From assembly GCA_944322935.1 (NCBI GenBank), contig CALUQO010000017.1:1-53764 (forward strand): DNA of 53,764 bases. Direction: 5' to 3'. The notes under the pieces were generated by a model, which saw only the letters and a program-made list of their open reading frames with translations, did not search any database and was not told where the DNA came from. This document shows, piece after piece, positions 33,070 through 41,255 of the stretch (positions are counted from its first letter, which is position 1; every line of letters begins with the position of its first letter). A program made the position numbers and the translations under genes. The stretch is from Candidatus Gastranaerophilales bacterium (GTDB lineage Bacteria; Cyanobacteriota; Vampirovibrionia; Gastranaerophilales; Gastranaerophilaceae).

Positions 33070-33726
33070 ATGTCAGTAGGTTCGGTAAATTCAAATGTAA
33101 CATTCGGTCAGCAGCAGCCGGTTAAAAAAAGTAATGCTAAACGCACTGCTGCATATATTGGGGCCGGTATCGGCACAGCGGCAGCTATTACTGGTGCGAT
33201 AGTTTACAGAAAAAATATTGCAAGTGCTTTTAATACATTAAAAGATATGTTTACACCGTTAAAAACCTCTATTGCCGACGGCATGGCTGATATCGCCGGT
33301 AATGTAAAGGGTAAAGCCAAAAAATTTGCTAAAAATGTTCAAAATAAAGTCGAAGAAGGCGTTGACGCATTAAAAGAAAAAGCAGAGCCGGTAAAAGAAA
33401 AAATTAAAAACACGGCAAATGATGTTAAAGACAAAGTTGACGAAGGCGTTGACGCATTGAAAGACAAAGCAAAACAGGTTAAAGAAGAAGTAAAAGAAAA
33501 AGTTGCAAACTCGGAAACCGCACAAAATATTAAAAACGAAACAAAAGGTTTTTTCAAAAAAACAGGCGAAGTCTTAAAAAATGTTTTTACAAAAACCTGG
33601 GACTATACAAAACAGGCTTTTAACTGGGTAAAAGACAAAGTTGTCGGCTTTTTTAAAGAAATTAACACTTTCCTTTCAAATATGAAAAAAGAAGCAGCCG
33701 AACAGGTTACAGAAAGCGCAAAATAA
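33070..33726 (+). CDS. Helical, membrane-anchored protein with the leader motif
   Basis: A 218-residue protein. The first 15 residues end in NVTFGQQ (F12), the shortest of the shared hydrophobic-x-Phe leaders. Residues about 27-47 form a hydrophobic segment (Ala/Gly/Ile-rich), probably a membrane helix. Residues 75-160 are amphipathic 11-residue repeats of the KxKxEEGVDALKEKA kind, like LEA and YtxH proteins. The C-terminus is helical and charged. TAGGAGATT precedes the ATG. A strong terminator follows. Structural or stress roles are guesses; there is no enzyme motif. Confidence 0.75.
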   Translation: MSVGSVNSNVTFGQQQPVKKSNAKRTAAYIGAGIGTAAAITGAIVYRKNIASAFNTLKDMFTPLKTSIADGMADIAGNVKGKAKKFAKNVQNKVEEGVDALKEKAEPVKEKIKNTANDVKDKVDEGVDALKDKAKQVKEEVKEKVANSETAQNIKNETKGFFKKTGEVLKNVFTKTWDYTKQAFNWVKDKVVGFFKEINTFLSNMKKEAAEQVTESAK

Positions 33727-33756
33727 ATACTGACATTATAAATATATAAATCCAAG

Positions 33757-33785
33757 AGCGGACTTTTTATAAAGTCCGCTTTTTT
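33757..33785 (+). terminator. Intrinsic terminator after the helical anchored protein
   Basis: AGCGGACTTT pairs with AAAGTCCGCT around a TTAT loop, followed by a run of T residues. It separates this gene from bioB. Confidence 0.9.
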
Positions 33786-33816
33786 GCAGTTATTGCTTGC
33801 ACAATGCCTGAATCTA

Positions 33817-33852
33817 TTCACACAAAATTGTCTTCTGTTATATAATATTGTT
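33817..33852 (+). promoter_or_regulatory. Near-consensus promoter giving a leaderless bioB mRNA
   Basis: TTCACA (33817-33822) and a perfect TATAAT (33841-33846) have an 18-base spacer. The start point is expected at 33853, exactly the A of the bioB ATG. No Shine-Dalgarno sequence can then be present in the mRNA. Confidence 0.7.
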
Positions 33853-34761
33853 ATGCTTGATAAAGAGGAATTGATAAGATTATATAATCTGGACTTGCGG
33901 GAACTTTTAAATATTTCTCAAATGTATGTAAAAAATGAGGTTGAATTTTGTTCTCTTATAAATGCAAGAAACGGTAAATGCTCACAAAACTGTAAATATT
34001 GCGCGCAGAGTTCTCATTATAATACAGAAATAGACTCTTTTCCGCTTGTTGATATTAAAGAAGTAAAAAAAGCTGCACAAGATGCACTGACACACGGAGC
34101 CTCAAGATTTGCCATAGTTACTTCCGGCAAAACACCGGATGAAAGCGATTTTGATAAAATGCTTGAGATGATAGAGGAAATAAATAAAATAGAAGGATTA
34201 AAAAGCTGTGCTTCTATCGGAATATTGAATGAACAACAGGCAAAAAAACTTGCTCAAGCCGGTCTAAAACGTTTTCACCACAACATAAATACTGCAAGAA
34301 GCTATTATCCAGAAGTTTGTACGACGCATTCCTTTGAAGAAAGAGTAAATACTTGCAAACTTGTAAAAAAATACGGAATGGAGCTTTGTTGCGGGGTTAT
34401 TCTCGGCATGGGCGAAACAGAAGAACAGCGTGTGGAAATGGCAATGATTCTTTCCGAAATTCAGCCGGATTCAATACCGATAAATATTCTTATTCCGATA
34501 GCACACACTCCGTTTGAAAGTTATATTGATAAAATTGATGAAGAAAATATTCTGCGCACCATGGCCGTGATAAAAATTGCAAACCCTAAATCAGTTGTCA
34601 GATTGTGCGGCGGCAGAATGCGCCTTAGCAGGAAAAATCAGGAAAATGCGCTTATGACTTCCGTGGAAGGGCTTATGGTTGGGAATTACCTTACAACCAT
34701 AGGGGCTGACCCAAAACAGGATATTGAAATGGTTAAGAATTTAGGAAAGAAGATTATCTGA
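33853..34761 (+). CDS. bioB: Biotin synthase
   Basis: A 302-residue radical SAM enzyme that inserts sulfur into dethiobiotin in the last step of biotin synthesis. The frame opens earlier at a TTG (33784), but the ATG at 33853 fits the family start and lies right after a strong promoter. The cluster motif is CSQNCKYCAQSS (CX3CX2C). Other BioB motifs are HNINTARSYYPEVCTTHSFEERV and IPINILIPIAHTPFE, with VRLCGGRMRL near the C-terminus. At about 300 residues it is a little shorter than the E. coli enzyme. Its stop overlaps the ruvA ATG (TGATG). No other biotin gene is in the window. Confidence 0.94.
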   Translation: MLDKEELIRLYNLDLRELLNISQMYVKNEVEFCSLINARNGKCSQNCKYCAQSSHYNTEIDSFPLVDIKEVKKAAQDALTHGASRFAIVTSGKTPDESDFDKMLEMIEEINKIEGLKSCASIGILNEQQAKKLAQAGLKRFHHNINTARSYYPEVCTTHSFEERVNTCKLVKKYGMELCCGVILGMGETEEQRVEMAMILSEIQPDSIPINILIPIAHTPFESYIDKIDEENILRTMAVIKIANPKSVVRLCGGRMRLSRKNQENALMTSVEGLMVGNYLTTIGADPKQDIEMVKNLGKKII

Positions 34762-35402
34762 TGTTTGATTACATAAAAGGTAAAATAGTTTCAAAACAAA
34801 ATAATATAGTAGGGGCGGCATCATTTGTTGTGGAATGCAACAACATCGGCTATTTGATTAATACAACGGGCAGAACTGCCGCTGCGGCCGGTCGGGAAGG
34901 TGCTGATACAAAGGTTTATACCACTCTTATTCATCGTGAGGACGCAATGATTTTGTGCGGATTTTTAAATAAAGAAGACAGAGATATCTTCAATATTTTA
35001 ATGACTGTATCTGGTGTCGGTATGAAGGTTGCTCTTGTTTTGCTTGATGAATTTTCCGGCTGCGATTTAATTTCAGTTGTTATTAAAGGTGATTATAAAG
35101 AGCTTGCACGTGCAAAGGGCGTCGGGCCGAAACTGGCGCAAAAAATTATACTTGAACTTAAAGACAAACTCATTAATTGGCAGAAAAATTCTCCGCTTGA
35201 TTTGTCGGATGTTGCCGACGATTCTGTTGTTGCAGAGGTTGCCTCGGAAGCATTGAATGAAGTTCAGGCTGTACTTTTATCTTTGGGTTATTCCCTGCAG
35301 GAGGCAAAAGCCGCTATAAAACAGGCATGCAGGGTTGTTGATAAAAAAGATTCATCCGAGGATATTCTAAAAGAAGCGTTGAGTTATCTTTCCCAAGATT
35401 GA
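34761..35402 (+). CDS. ruvA: Holliday junction DNA-binding protein RuvA
   Basis: A 213-residue protein with the RuvA plan: OB-fold (1-65), two helix-hairpin-helix motifs (VSGVGMKVAL and AKGVGPKLAQKIILELKD), and a C-terminal domain from about 160 that binds RuvB. RuvA tetramers hold Holliday junctions for branch migration. It starts in the overlapping TGATG with the bioB stop, so it is translationally coupled to bioB. ruvB and ruvC are not nearby. Confidence 0.93.
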   Translation: MFDYIKGKIVSKQNNIVGAASFVVECNNIGYLINTTGRTAAAAGREGADTKVYTTLIHREDAMILCGFLNKEDRDIFNILMTVSGVGMKVALVLLDEFSGCDLISVVIKGDYKELARAKGVGPKLAQKIILELKDKLINWQKNSPLDLSDVADDSVVAEVASEALNEVQAVLLSLGYSLQEAKAAIKQACRVVDKKDSSEDILKEALSYLSQD

Positions 35403-35407
35403 TTACA

Positions 35408-35448
35408 TTGATGTAAAACATCGGGTTTTATGATAATATGACCTTGTT
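35408..35448 (+). promoter_or_regulatory. Promoter with an almost leaderless start for comM
   Basis: TTGATG (35408-35413) and GATAAT (35432-35437) have an 18-base spacer. The start point is expected near 35444, only about five bases before the ATG at 35449. No Shine-Dalgarno sequence is visible. Confidence 0.5.
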
Positions 35449-37002
35449 ATGGTTTCGCAGGTAATTACATCTACAGTTATCGGTATTGATGCCTACAAAA
35501 TTACAGTCGAGGTTGATTTGGTTCAATCCATTCCCGCTGTTATAATTGTAGGTTTGCCCGATACCGCTGTTTCTGAAGCCAAAGAAAGAGTCCGCTCCGC
35601 AATAAAAAATTCCGGTTTTTCTTTTCCTAACAAAAAAGTTGTGGTAAATCTTGCCCCTGCCGATATAAGAAAAGAAGGTACAAATTACGACCTGCCTATT
35701 GCAATAGGTATACTGGCAGGTGATGGTGTTATTGATGAGGATTTGATTAAAAATACTGCATTTTTGGGTGAACTGTCTTTAGACGGCTCTTTAAGAGCTG
35801 TTAACGGTATTTTGCCGATTGTTTCCGGGTTAAAGGATTTGCATGTGGAACAGGTGGTTGTCCCGCGTGAAAATGCCAAAGAAGCCGCATTGGTTCCCGA
35901 TGTAAAAGTTTTGTGCGCCGATACTCTAAGCGATGTCGTTAAACATTTTTGTGCGATACCCGAGGAAAGAAAAGAACTGCAAACATGTGAAGTTGATATA
36001 GAAGATTACTTAAACGAATATACAACAACACATTACGAATTTGATTTTAAGGACATAAAGGGGCAGATAAAAGCCAAAAAAGCGATGGAAATAGCTGCTG
36101 CCGGCGGGCATAATATTTTGCTTTCCGGTCCTCCGGGGTCGGGCAAAACGCTTTTGTCAAAAAGTTTTGCATCTATACTGCCGCCGCTCGAGCTTGAAGA
36201 AGCTATTGAACTGACTAAAATATACAGTGTTTCGGGTCTTTTGCACAGCGACAGTCCGTTGATAAATAAAAGACCTTTTCGTGCAGTGCATCATACTGCC
36301 TCTGCCGTGGGGATAATCGGAGGCGGTTCCCGTCCAAAACCCGGAGAAATTACGCTCGCGCACAGAGGTGTTTTGTTTCTGGATGAAATTGTTGAATTTC
36401 CCCGCCCCGTGCTTGAAGTTTTGCGTCAGCCGCTTGAAGACGGCGAGGTTGTAATTTCGCGTGCGCAAACCAGCATAAAATATCCGGCGGATTTTATATT
36501 GCTCGGCGCAATGAACCCTTGTCCGTGCGGATATCTCGGAGATTCTCAAAAGCAGTGTACATGCTCGGAATTTCAAATACAAAGATATCGTTCAAGATTA
36601 TCTGGCCCGCTGCTTGATAGAATCGATATACAAATAGAGGTACCTAGATTAACCACTGAAGAGCTTTTAAATAATAAGGTTAAATCGGAATCTTCGGCCG
36701 ATATAAGACAAAGGGTTGTAAAAGCGCGTAAAATTCAATCAAAGCGTTACAGGGATTATCCGATTTTTACAAATTCCCAGCTTAATGCGGAATTAATTAA
36801 AATATTTTGTAAACTTGATGAAAATAGTGAAACACTTTTAAAAACCGCAATATCAAGATTTAATCTCTCCGGCAGGTCTTATGACAGAATACTTAAACTG
36901 GCAAGAACAATAGCGGATTTAGAAAACAGTGAAAATATAGAAAGTCCTCATATTGCACAGGCTTTGCAGTATCGTAATTTTGTGGAAAATCCGGTGGGAT
37001 AG
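35449..37002 (+). CDS. comM: YifB/ComM family AAA+ ATPase (Mg-chelatase-like)
   Basis: A 517-residue ATPase of the YifB/ComM family. It has an N-terminal Lon-like domain (about residues 1-170), a Walker A motif GPPGSGKT at 227-234, Walker B FLDEIVEF near 309, and a C-terminal Mg-chelatase-like domain with the cysteine set NPCPCGYLGD...CTCS (about 352-370). In naturally transformable bacteria ComM is a helicase acting on incoming DNA and branch migration, but the gene is also widespread in non-competent species. It is 46 bases after ruvA and has its own near-leaderless promoter. The gene symbol is by family. Confidence 0.92.
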   Translation: MVSQVITSTVIGIDAYKITVEVDLVQSIPAVIIVGLPDTAVSEAKERVRSAIKNSGFSFPNKKVVVNLAPADIRKEGTNYDLPIAIGILAGDGVIDEDLIKNTAFLGELSLDGSLRAVNGILPIVSGLKDLHVEQVVVPRENAKEAALVPDVKVLCADTLSDVVKHFCAIPEERKELQTCEVDIEDYLNEYTTTHYEFDFKDIKGQIKAKKAMEIAAAGGHNILLSGPPGSGKTLLSKSFASILPPLELEEAIELTKIYSVSGLLHSDSPLINKRPFRAVHHTASAVGIIGGGSRPKPGEITLAHRGVLFLDEIVEFPRPVLEVLRQPLEDGEVVISRAQTSIKYPADFILLGAMNPCPCGYLGDSQKQCTCSEFQIQRYRSRLSGPLLDRIDIQIEVPRLTTEELLNNKVKSESSADIRQRVVKARKIQSKRYRDYPIFTNSQLNAELIKIFCKLDENSETLLKTAISRFNLSGRSYDRILKLARTIADLENSENIESPHIAQALQYRNFVENPVG

Positions 37003-37049
37003 TTTTTTCATACAATTTGGTTTTATTTCAAACAACTTACCCGGAAAAA

Positions 37050-39311
37050 TTACAAAATATCAATCGGGTCGACATCCACGGTCAGCCTTATGTCCTCGGG
37101 AAGCTTAATCTGATTTAAAAAGGAAATCACAAACCTGTGCCCTTTTTCACCCAGCTTATTTTTTACAAGAATCTGAAACCTGTAATAATCTTGCAGTTTT
37201 TCAATAACGCAAGAGGTCGGCCCGAGCACTGCAACCGGCTCTGTCAGCTGCATTTTGTCCACCACCTCGTTAAGACGCATTGCAATTTCCTGAGCGCTCC
37301 TTTCCGCTCTGAACTGATTTTTTGAAGCAAGTATTATACGTATAATCTGGCTGAACGGCGGATAATCAAAATCCTCTCGTGCAGTGATTTCCGTTTTGTA
37401 AAATGTTTCATAATCCTGTTCCTTTGCCGTTTCCAGCCCGTAAAAATCGGGGTTGTAAGTTTGAAAATAAACTTCACCGGGGTTGTCGCCCCTTCCGGCA
37501 CGCCCCGCAACCTGCGTTAAAAGCTGAAATCCTCTTTCACATGAGCGGTAATCGGGCAGGTTAAACCCGTTGTCCGCATTTATAACCCCGACAAGCGTAA
37601 CGTTTGGGTTGTCAAGCCCCTTTGCAAGCATTTGAGTACCGATTAGTATATCGATTTTTCCGTTTCTGAAATCTTCCAGTATTTCAATATGTTGATTTTT
37701 TTTGGACATAACATCGCTGTCTAAGCGTACGATGTTGCAATCGGGGAAAAGTTTTTTGGCTATAACTTCAACCTTCTGCACGCCGGTGCCGCTGTTTTGC
37801 AAAGCTTCACTTCCGCATTTGGGGCATTTTGTAACCATCGGCTGCTCATGTTCACAGTAATGGCATTTTAAAGTTTGTGTATGTGAGTGAAAAACAAGCG
37901 GTATTGCACACTTCGGACATTGAATAACCTCTCCGCATGCCAGACACTGTGTATAAGTGGAAAAGCCCCGTCTGTTTATCAAAATAATGGTTTGTTTTTT
38001 ATCACGCAGATTTTGCTCGATTGCACTGACCAACGCCCTTGAAAAAACGCCGTGGTTGGCTCTAAAATGCTCTTCTCTCATGTCTATTACACGTACTTTT
38101 GCCATGGGATAATCGTTGTAACGCCTTTTTAAGGTCAAAAGGTTCCCCGAATTTTTTGCGTAATAGTAGGTGTTTATATCAGGAGTGGCGCTGCCTAAAA
38201 GCAGCGGGCAGCCGTTTAGTTCCGCCAGTTTTTGTGCGACTTTTTTTGCGTCGTATCTGGGGGCAGGCATGGTTTGTTTGTAAGAGCTGTCGTGCTCCTC
38301 GTCAATGATAATCAAACCGATGTTTTTAAGCGGAGCAAACACGGCCGAGCGGGCGCCGGCAAGGATTCTTATTTGATTGTTTTTAATTTTTTGCCATACG
38401 TCGAATTTTTCGCCCTCTGAAATGCTGGAGTGCCATATTGCCGTTTTATCTATGCCGAAACGCCTTGCAACACGCTGTGTAAGAACGGATGCAAGAGCAA
38501 TTTCCGGTGCAAGAAACAACACGTTTTTCCCCTGTTCAAGCACCTTTTTTATTGTTTTAAAATAAACCTCTGTTTTACCCGAAGAGGTTACGCCGTGCAA
38601 AAGTATTGTACTGTAAGAGCCGAGCCTTTTTTCTATTTCTTCGTATGCGTGCTCCTGTTCTTCCATCAACTGCGGGAATTTTTCAAGCTTTTGCTGTTTA
38701 AAAATTGAAAGCGGGTTTCTGAAAATTTGCTCTTCCGTTATTTCTACGCAGCCGAGCGACTCCAGTTTATTAACGGTAGCACGTGTGGTCTTTGCGGATT
38801 TTTCAAAGTCTATGAGTCTTGTTTTACCGGTTTGTTCAAGTATTTTTAAAATTTCCTGCTGTCTTTTAGAGGCGTTTTCATATGTTTTAAAAGAGATGTA
38901 TTTTTCGCTTTGTTCTTTTTGTACGCCGTTTAAAAATTTCATCGGAACAGCACATTCTATTACGTTTTGTATGCTGCAGGCGTAATAAGAGGCAACCCAT
39001 TCCAGAAATTTTAAGTAATTCAAATCAAAAATCGGCGTGTAATCAAGGATTTTGGCAATTGATTTTGCTTTTATGCCTTCGGGCAGATAGTTTGTAAAAC
39101 CGCACACAAAAGCATTTATCAGTCCCATGCGCCCGAATGGCACCAGCACGGGCATGCCTGTTTTTATTACGGGTTTCATATCCTCGGGGATAAGATAGCT
39201 GAAGGTCTTTACGCCTATCCCCTTTATTGAAGTAAGAACAAGGGCATATTTATTCAACATGCCCTCTTGTAGTTCTTCTTTATTGTCAAGGTTTTTTGAC
39301 ATTTCCTGCAT
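37050..39311 (-). CDS. priA: Primosomal protein N' (replication restart helicase PriA)
   Basis: A 753-residue DEAH-box helicase that reloads the replisome at stalled forks. The N-terminal DNA-binding region (1-190) precedes Walker A in LLHGVTSSGKTEVYF (about residue 245), the DEEH motif in IIDEEHDSS, and a zinc-binding block of paired cysteines (CLACGEVIQCPKCA, then CHYCEH and CPKCGSEAL, about 455-505). The helicase C-terminal domain contains GTQMLAKGLD and TQVAGRAGRG. Its ATG lies just after the stop of the PC4-like gene, suggesting translational coupling. Confidence 0.95.
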   Translation of the reverse strand: MQEMSKNLDNKEELQEGMLNKYALVLTSIKGIGVKTFSYLIPEDMKPVIKTGMPVLVPFGRMGLINAFVCGFTNYLPEGIKAKSIAKILDYTPIFDLNYLKFLEWVASYYACSIQNVIECAVPMKFLNGVQKEQSEKYISFKTYENASKRQQEILKILEQTGKTRLIDFEKSAKTTRATVNKLESLGCVEITEEQIFRNPLSIFKQQKLEKFPQLMEEQEHAYEEIEKRLGSYSTILLHGVTSSGKTEVYFKTIKKVLEQGKNVLFLAPEIALASVLTQRVARRFGIDKTAIWHSSISEGEKFDVWQKIKNNQIRILAGARSAVFAPLKNIGLIIIDEEHDSSYKQTMPAPRYDAKKVAQKLAELNGCPLLLGSATPDINTYYYAKNSGNLLTLKRRYNDYPMAKVRVIDMREEHFRANHGVFSRALVSAIEQNLRDKKQTIILINRRGFSTYTQCLACGEVIQCPKCAIPLVFHSHTQTLKCHYCEHEQPMVTKCPKCGSEALQNSGTGVQKVEVIAKKLFPDCNIVRLDSDVMSKKNQHIEILEDFRNGKIDILIGTQMLAKGLDNPNVTLVGVINADNGFNLPDYRSCERGFQLLTQVAGRAGRGDNPGEVYFQTYNPDFYGLETAKEQDYETFYKTEITAREDFDYPPFSQIIRIILASKNQFRAERSAQEIAMRLNEVVDKMQLTEPVAVLGPTSCVIEKLQDYYRFQILVKNKLGEKGHRFVISFLNQIKLPEDIRLTVDVDPIDIL

Positions 39312-39314
39312 TAA

Positions 39315-39560
39315 TTATTCTGCCCCTTCAAGGCTCATTAATTCTTTCATTGCTTCGTCAACTGCATCTTTTAACAATTCAAGATTGTCGGGAGAAACTG
39401 TTACGCCTTTTTTTGTCGGCAGCCAGTTTTGACCGTCATCTGTTGTATAAAAAATTCTCAAATCAAGGTAGCTTTTGCCTTTGTATTCGTTAATAGAAAT
39501 TTGAAGCTGTTCTGTTGCGCTTCTGGGGATTGTTGCTATCAATTTGGGTTCTACAGCCAT
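39315..39560 (-). CDS. PC4/YdbC-like single-stranded-DNA-binding protein
   Basis: An 81-residue protein that resembles the transcriptional coactivator PC4 fold: LQISINEYKGKSYLDLRIFY, then TKKGVTV and an acidic C-terminal helix (DNLELLKDAVDEAM). Bacterial members (YdbC type) bind single-stranded DNA as dimers. It is directly upstream of priA, whose start lies three bases after this stop, so the pair is probably co-expressed, which fits a role in DNA replication or repair. AAGAGGAGT-type site before the ATG. Confidence 0.82.
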   Translation of the reverse strand: MAVEPKLIATIPRSATEQLQISINEYKGKSYLDLRIFYTTDDGQNWLPTKKGVTVSPDNLELLKDAVDEAMKELMSLEGAE

Positions 39561-39650
39561 AATTTTAACTCCTCTTATTAATTATCAAAAATTATTGTAG
39601 CACAATTTACTTAAAATGATTTTTTTTGAAAGAGATAAAAATTATTAATT

Positions 39651-41180
39651 TTAAATCTTTTTTGGTTTAACAGTTTGATTTATAATGGTATCTTCTGAAA
39701 TCAGCCTGTTGACTTCATCAAGCATTAACTGATTTTTTTGCATAATATTTTTATATTGTTCGCATGATTGTTCGGCTTTTGTTAAGGCTTCGCTTACCCT
39801 GTGTTTGTCTTTTTTAAGCTGTTTTATTTCCTCAAGCAAGTTATGCAGAACAGCCTCGATTGTATTTAGTTTTTGTATTGCGTTGTCGGCGGTTTCTTTG
39901 TCTTTTTCGTATGCTGCACGTGCATGTTCAAGCCTTTTTAAAGCCTGTTGCTCTCTGTATTTAAGATATTTTTTGATTTTTATTTTTATTAAATTGTCCG
40001 TTTCTCTAAGCAGTGTTTGCTTAATGTCGACGGGGTAATTGTCGTATCCCGAAATCTTTTTGCGGTTTATAAAAGTAATTACCCGATTCATTTGTTTTTG
40101 TATGTTTTTTTTCATCTCGGGATGAATTTTTAAATATATTCTGTAAGGGATATTTGAGCGCTCCGTGTTGCATTTTTTACAGAGAACTATGCCGTTTTCA
40201 ATTGTGTCTTCGCCGTTTTGACTTTTGGGTTTAACGTGTTCAAAAGTTGCAGTCATCTCCTGAGCAAATTTTGACACAATATCTCTGTCAGTGGTTTTGT
40301 TTTGTGCACAAAGGGCAATAAACTCATCCGCAGCCGGAGTTTCGTACGGGATATCTTTTATAATGTCAAAGATTTTTTTTCTTATGCGTTTTGTTTGGCA
40401 GGTTTTAAGAAAGTTGTTATAAATATCCTCTACACAGGCTTTTTTTACATGGGGTTTGTAATACTCGTTGTTTAGCACCTTTAAGGCTTCGTTGTTTGTA
40501 ATCTGCAATTTTTTTACGTCCTGAAGCGGAAGTTTTTTGAAGAATTCTCTCAATCTTTTAAAAACATCTATTTTCTGCTCCATTGCCTGTTTTTTATATG
40601 CCTGAAACAACTCCGTGTGATGCTGCGAAACCTCTGGTTTTTGAAAAATTTCCGCAAAAGTGTTTTTTGGATATTTTGCTGCATAAATTTCCATTAAATC
40701 GAGGATTTCTTTGTCCTCTTTGCAAAAATAGTCATAATATTTATCAAGTTTTTGCATAACACGGGGCGCTTTGAGCGTAATTTTATCCGCTACGGACATA
40801 AATTCCCCGAGCATTATTTTTTGGCGGGGGTCTGCATTTTGCAGATATTTTTGGGCTGTTTCGCCTTTAACAAGTTCGTCAACGGTTTTTCTGGGGTTAT
40901 CTTTAGACAATTCTTTTACAAACTTAAATGCCCATCCGTTTTTAAACCTGCTTAAAAAACTGTTTTCCAGTGCTCTTGCAGAGCTTGCACTAAAAGATTT
41001 TATAAATTTATCCGTTGTTTCTGGCGTAAACATTTTTCCGCCGCAGCAGGCACAGGTAAGATGAGCAATATCTCTTATATTTTCGACGGGGGTTTTGGGT
41101 AGTCTGTAGCCGAAATTGATATTTTGATTGTTTTTTAATTGTTGATGAGTATTACTTATTAGAGGATAAATTGATAACAT
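39651..41180 (-). CDS. HNH-type protein with the leader motif and a large insertion
   Basis: A 509-residue protein. The N-terminal leader is polar (MLSIYPLISN) and ends in NINFGYR (F23), shared with four other proteins here. Residues 43-48 are CACCGG, the first half of a zinc-binding HNH knuckle. The second half, H315, N329 and CKKCN at 334-338 (FEHVKPKSQNGEDTIENG), lies about 270 residues later, so the HNH unit seems split by a long helical insertion. The C-terminus (about 390-500) is a coiled coil. HNH proteins are usually nucleases, but this architecture is unusual and activity is uncertain. It is monocistronic. Confidence 0.75.
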   Translation of the reverse strand: MLSIYPLISNTHQQLKNNQNINFGYRLPKTPVENIRDIAHLTCACCGGKMFTPETTDKFIKSFSASSARALENSFLSRFKNGWAFKFVKELSKDNPRKTVDELVKGETAQKYLQNADPRQKIMLGEFMSVADKITLKAPRVMQKLDKYYDYFCKEDKEILDLMEIYAAKYPKNTFAEIFQKPEVSQHHTELFQAYKKQAMEQKIDVFKRLREFFKKLPLQDVKKLQITNNEALKVLNNEYYKPHVKKACVEDIYNNFLKTCQTKRIRKKIFDIIKDIPYETPAADEFIALCAQNKTTDRDIVSKFAQEMTATFEHVKPKSQNGEDTIENGIVLCKKCNTERSNIPYRIYLKIHPEMKKNIQKQMNRVITFINRKKISGYDNYPVDIKQTLLRETDNLIKIKIKKYLKYREQQALKRLEHARAAYEKDKETADNAIQKLNTIEAVLHNLLEEIKQLKKDKHRVSEALTKAEQSCEQYKNIMQKNQLMLDEVNRLISEDTIINQTVKPKKI

Positions 41181-41243
41181 AACACATGTATAATACAGGT
41201 AAATAAATTTTTTTGTTATCTTTATTACTTTTAAAAAAAATGA

Positions 41244-41255
41244 TATATTAAACTT
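41244..41255 (+). promoter_or_regulatory. -10 element giving a leaderless mRNA for the GNAT-like gene
   Basis: TG-A-TATATT (-10 at 41244-41249) ends six bases before the ATG at 41256, so the start point should fall on the A of the ATG. No Shine-Dalgarno sequence is present. The -35 is unclear. Confidence 0.5.

Noticed and set aside
33784-33852. Upstream TTG start that would extend bioB by 23 residues
   Set aside because: The extension overlaps the terminator T-run and the promoter; the ATG at 33853 fits the family and the promoter position.
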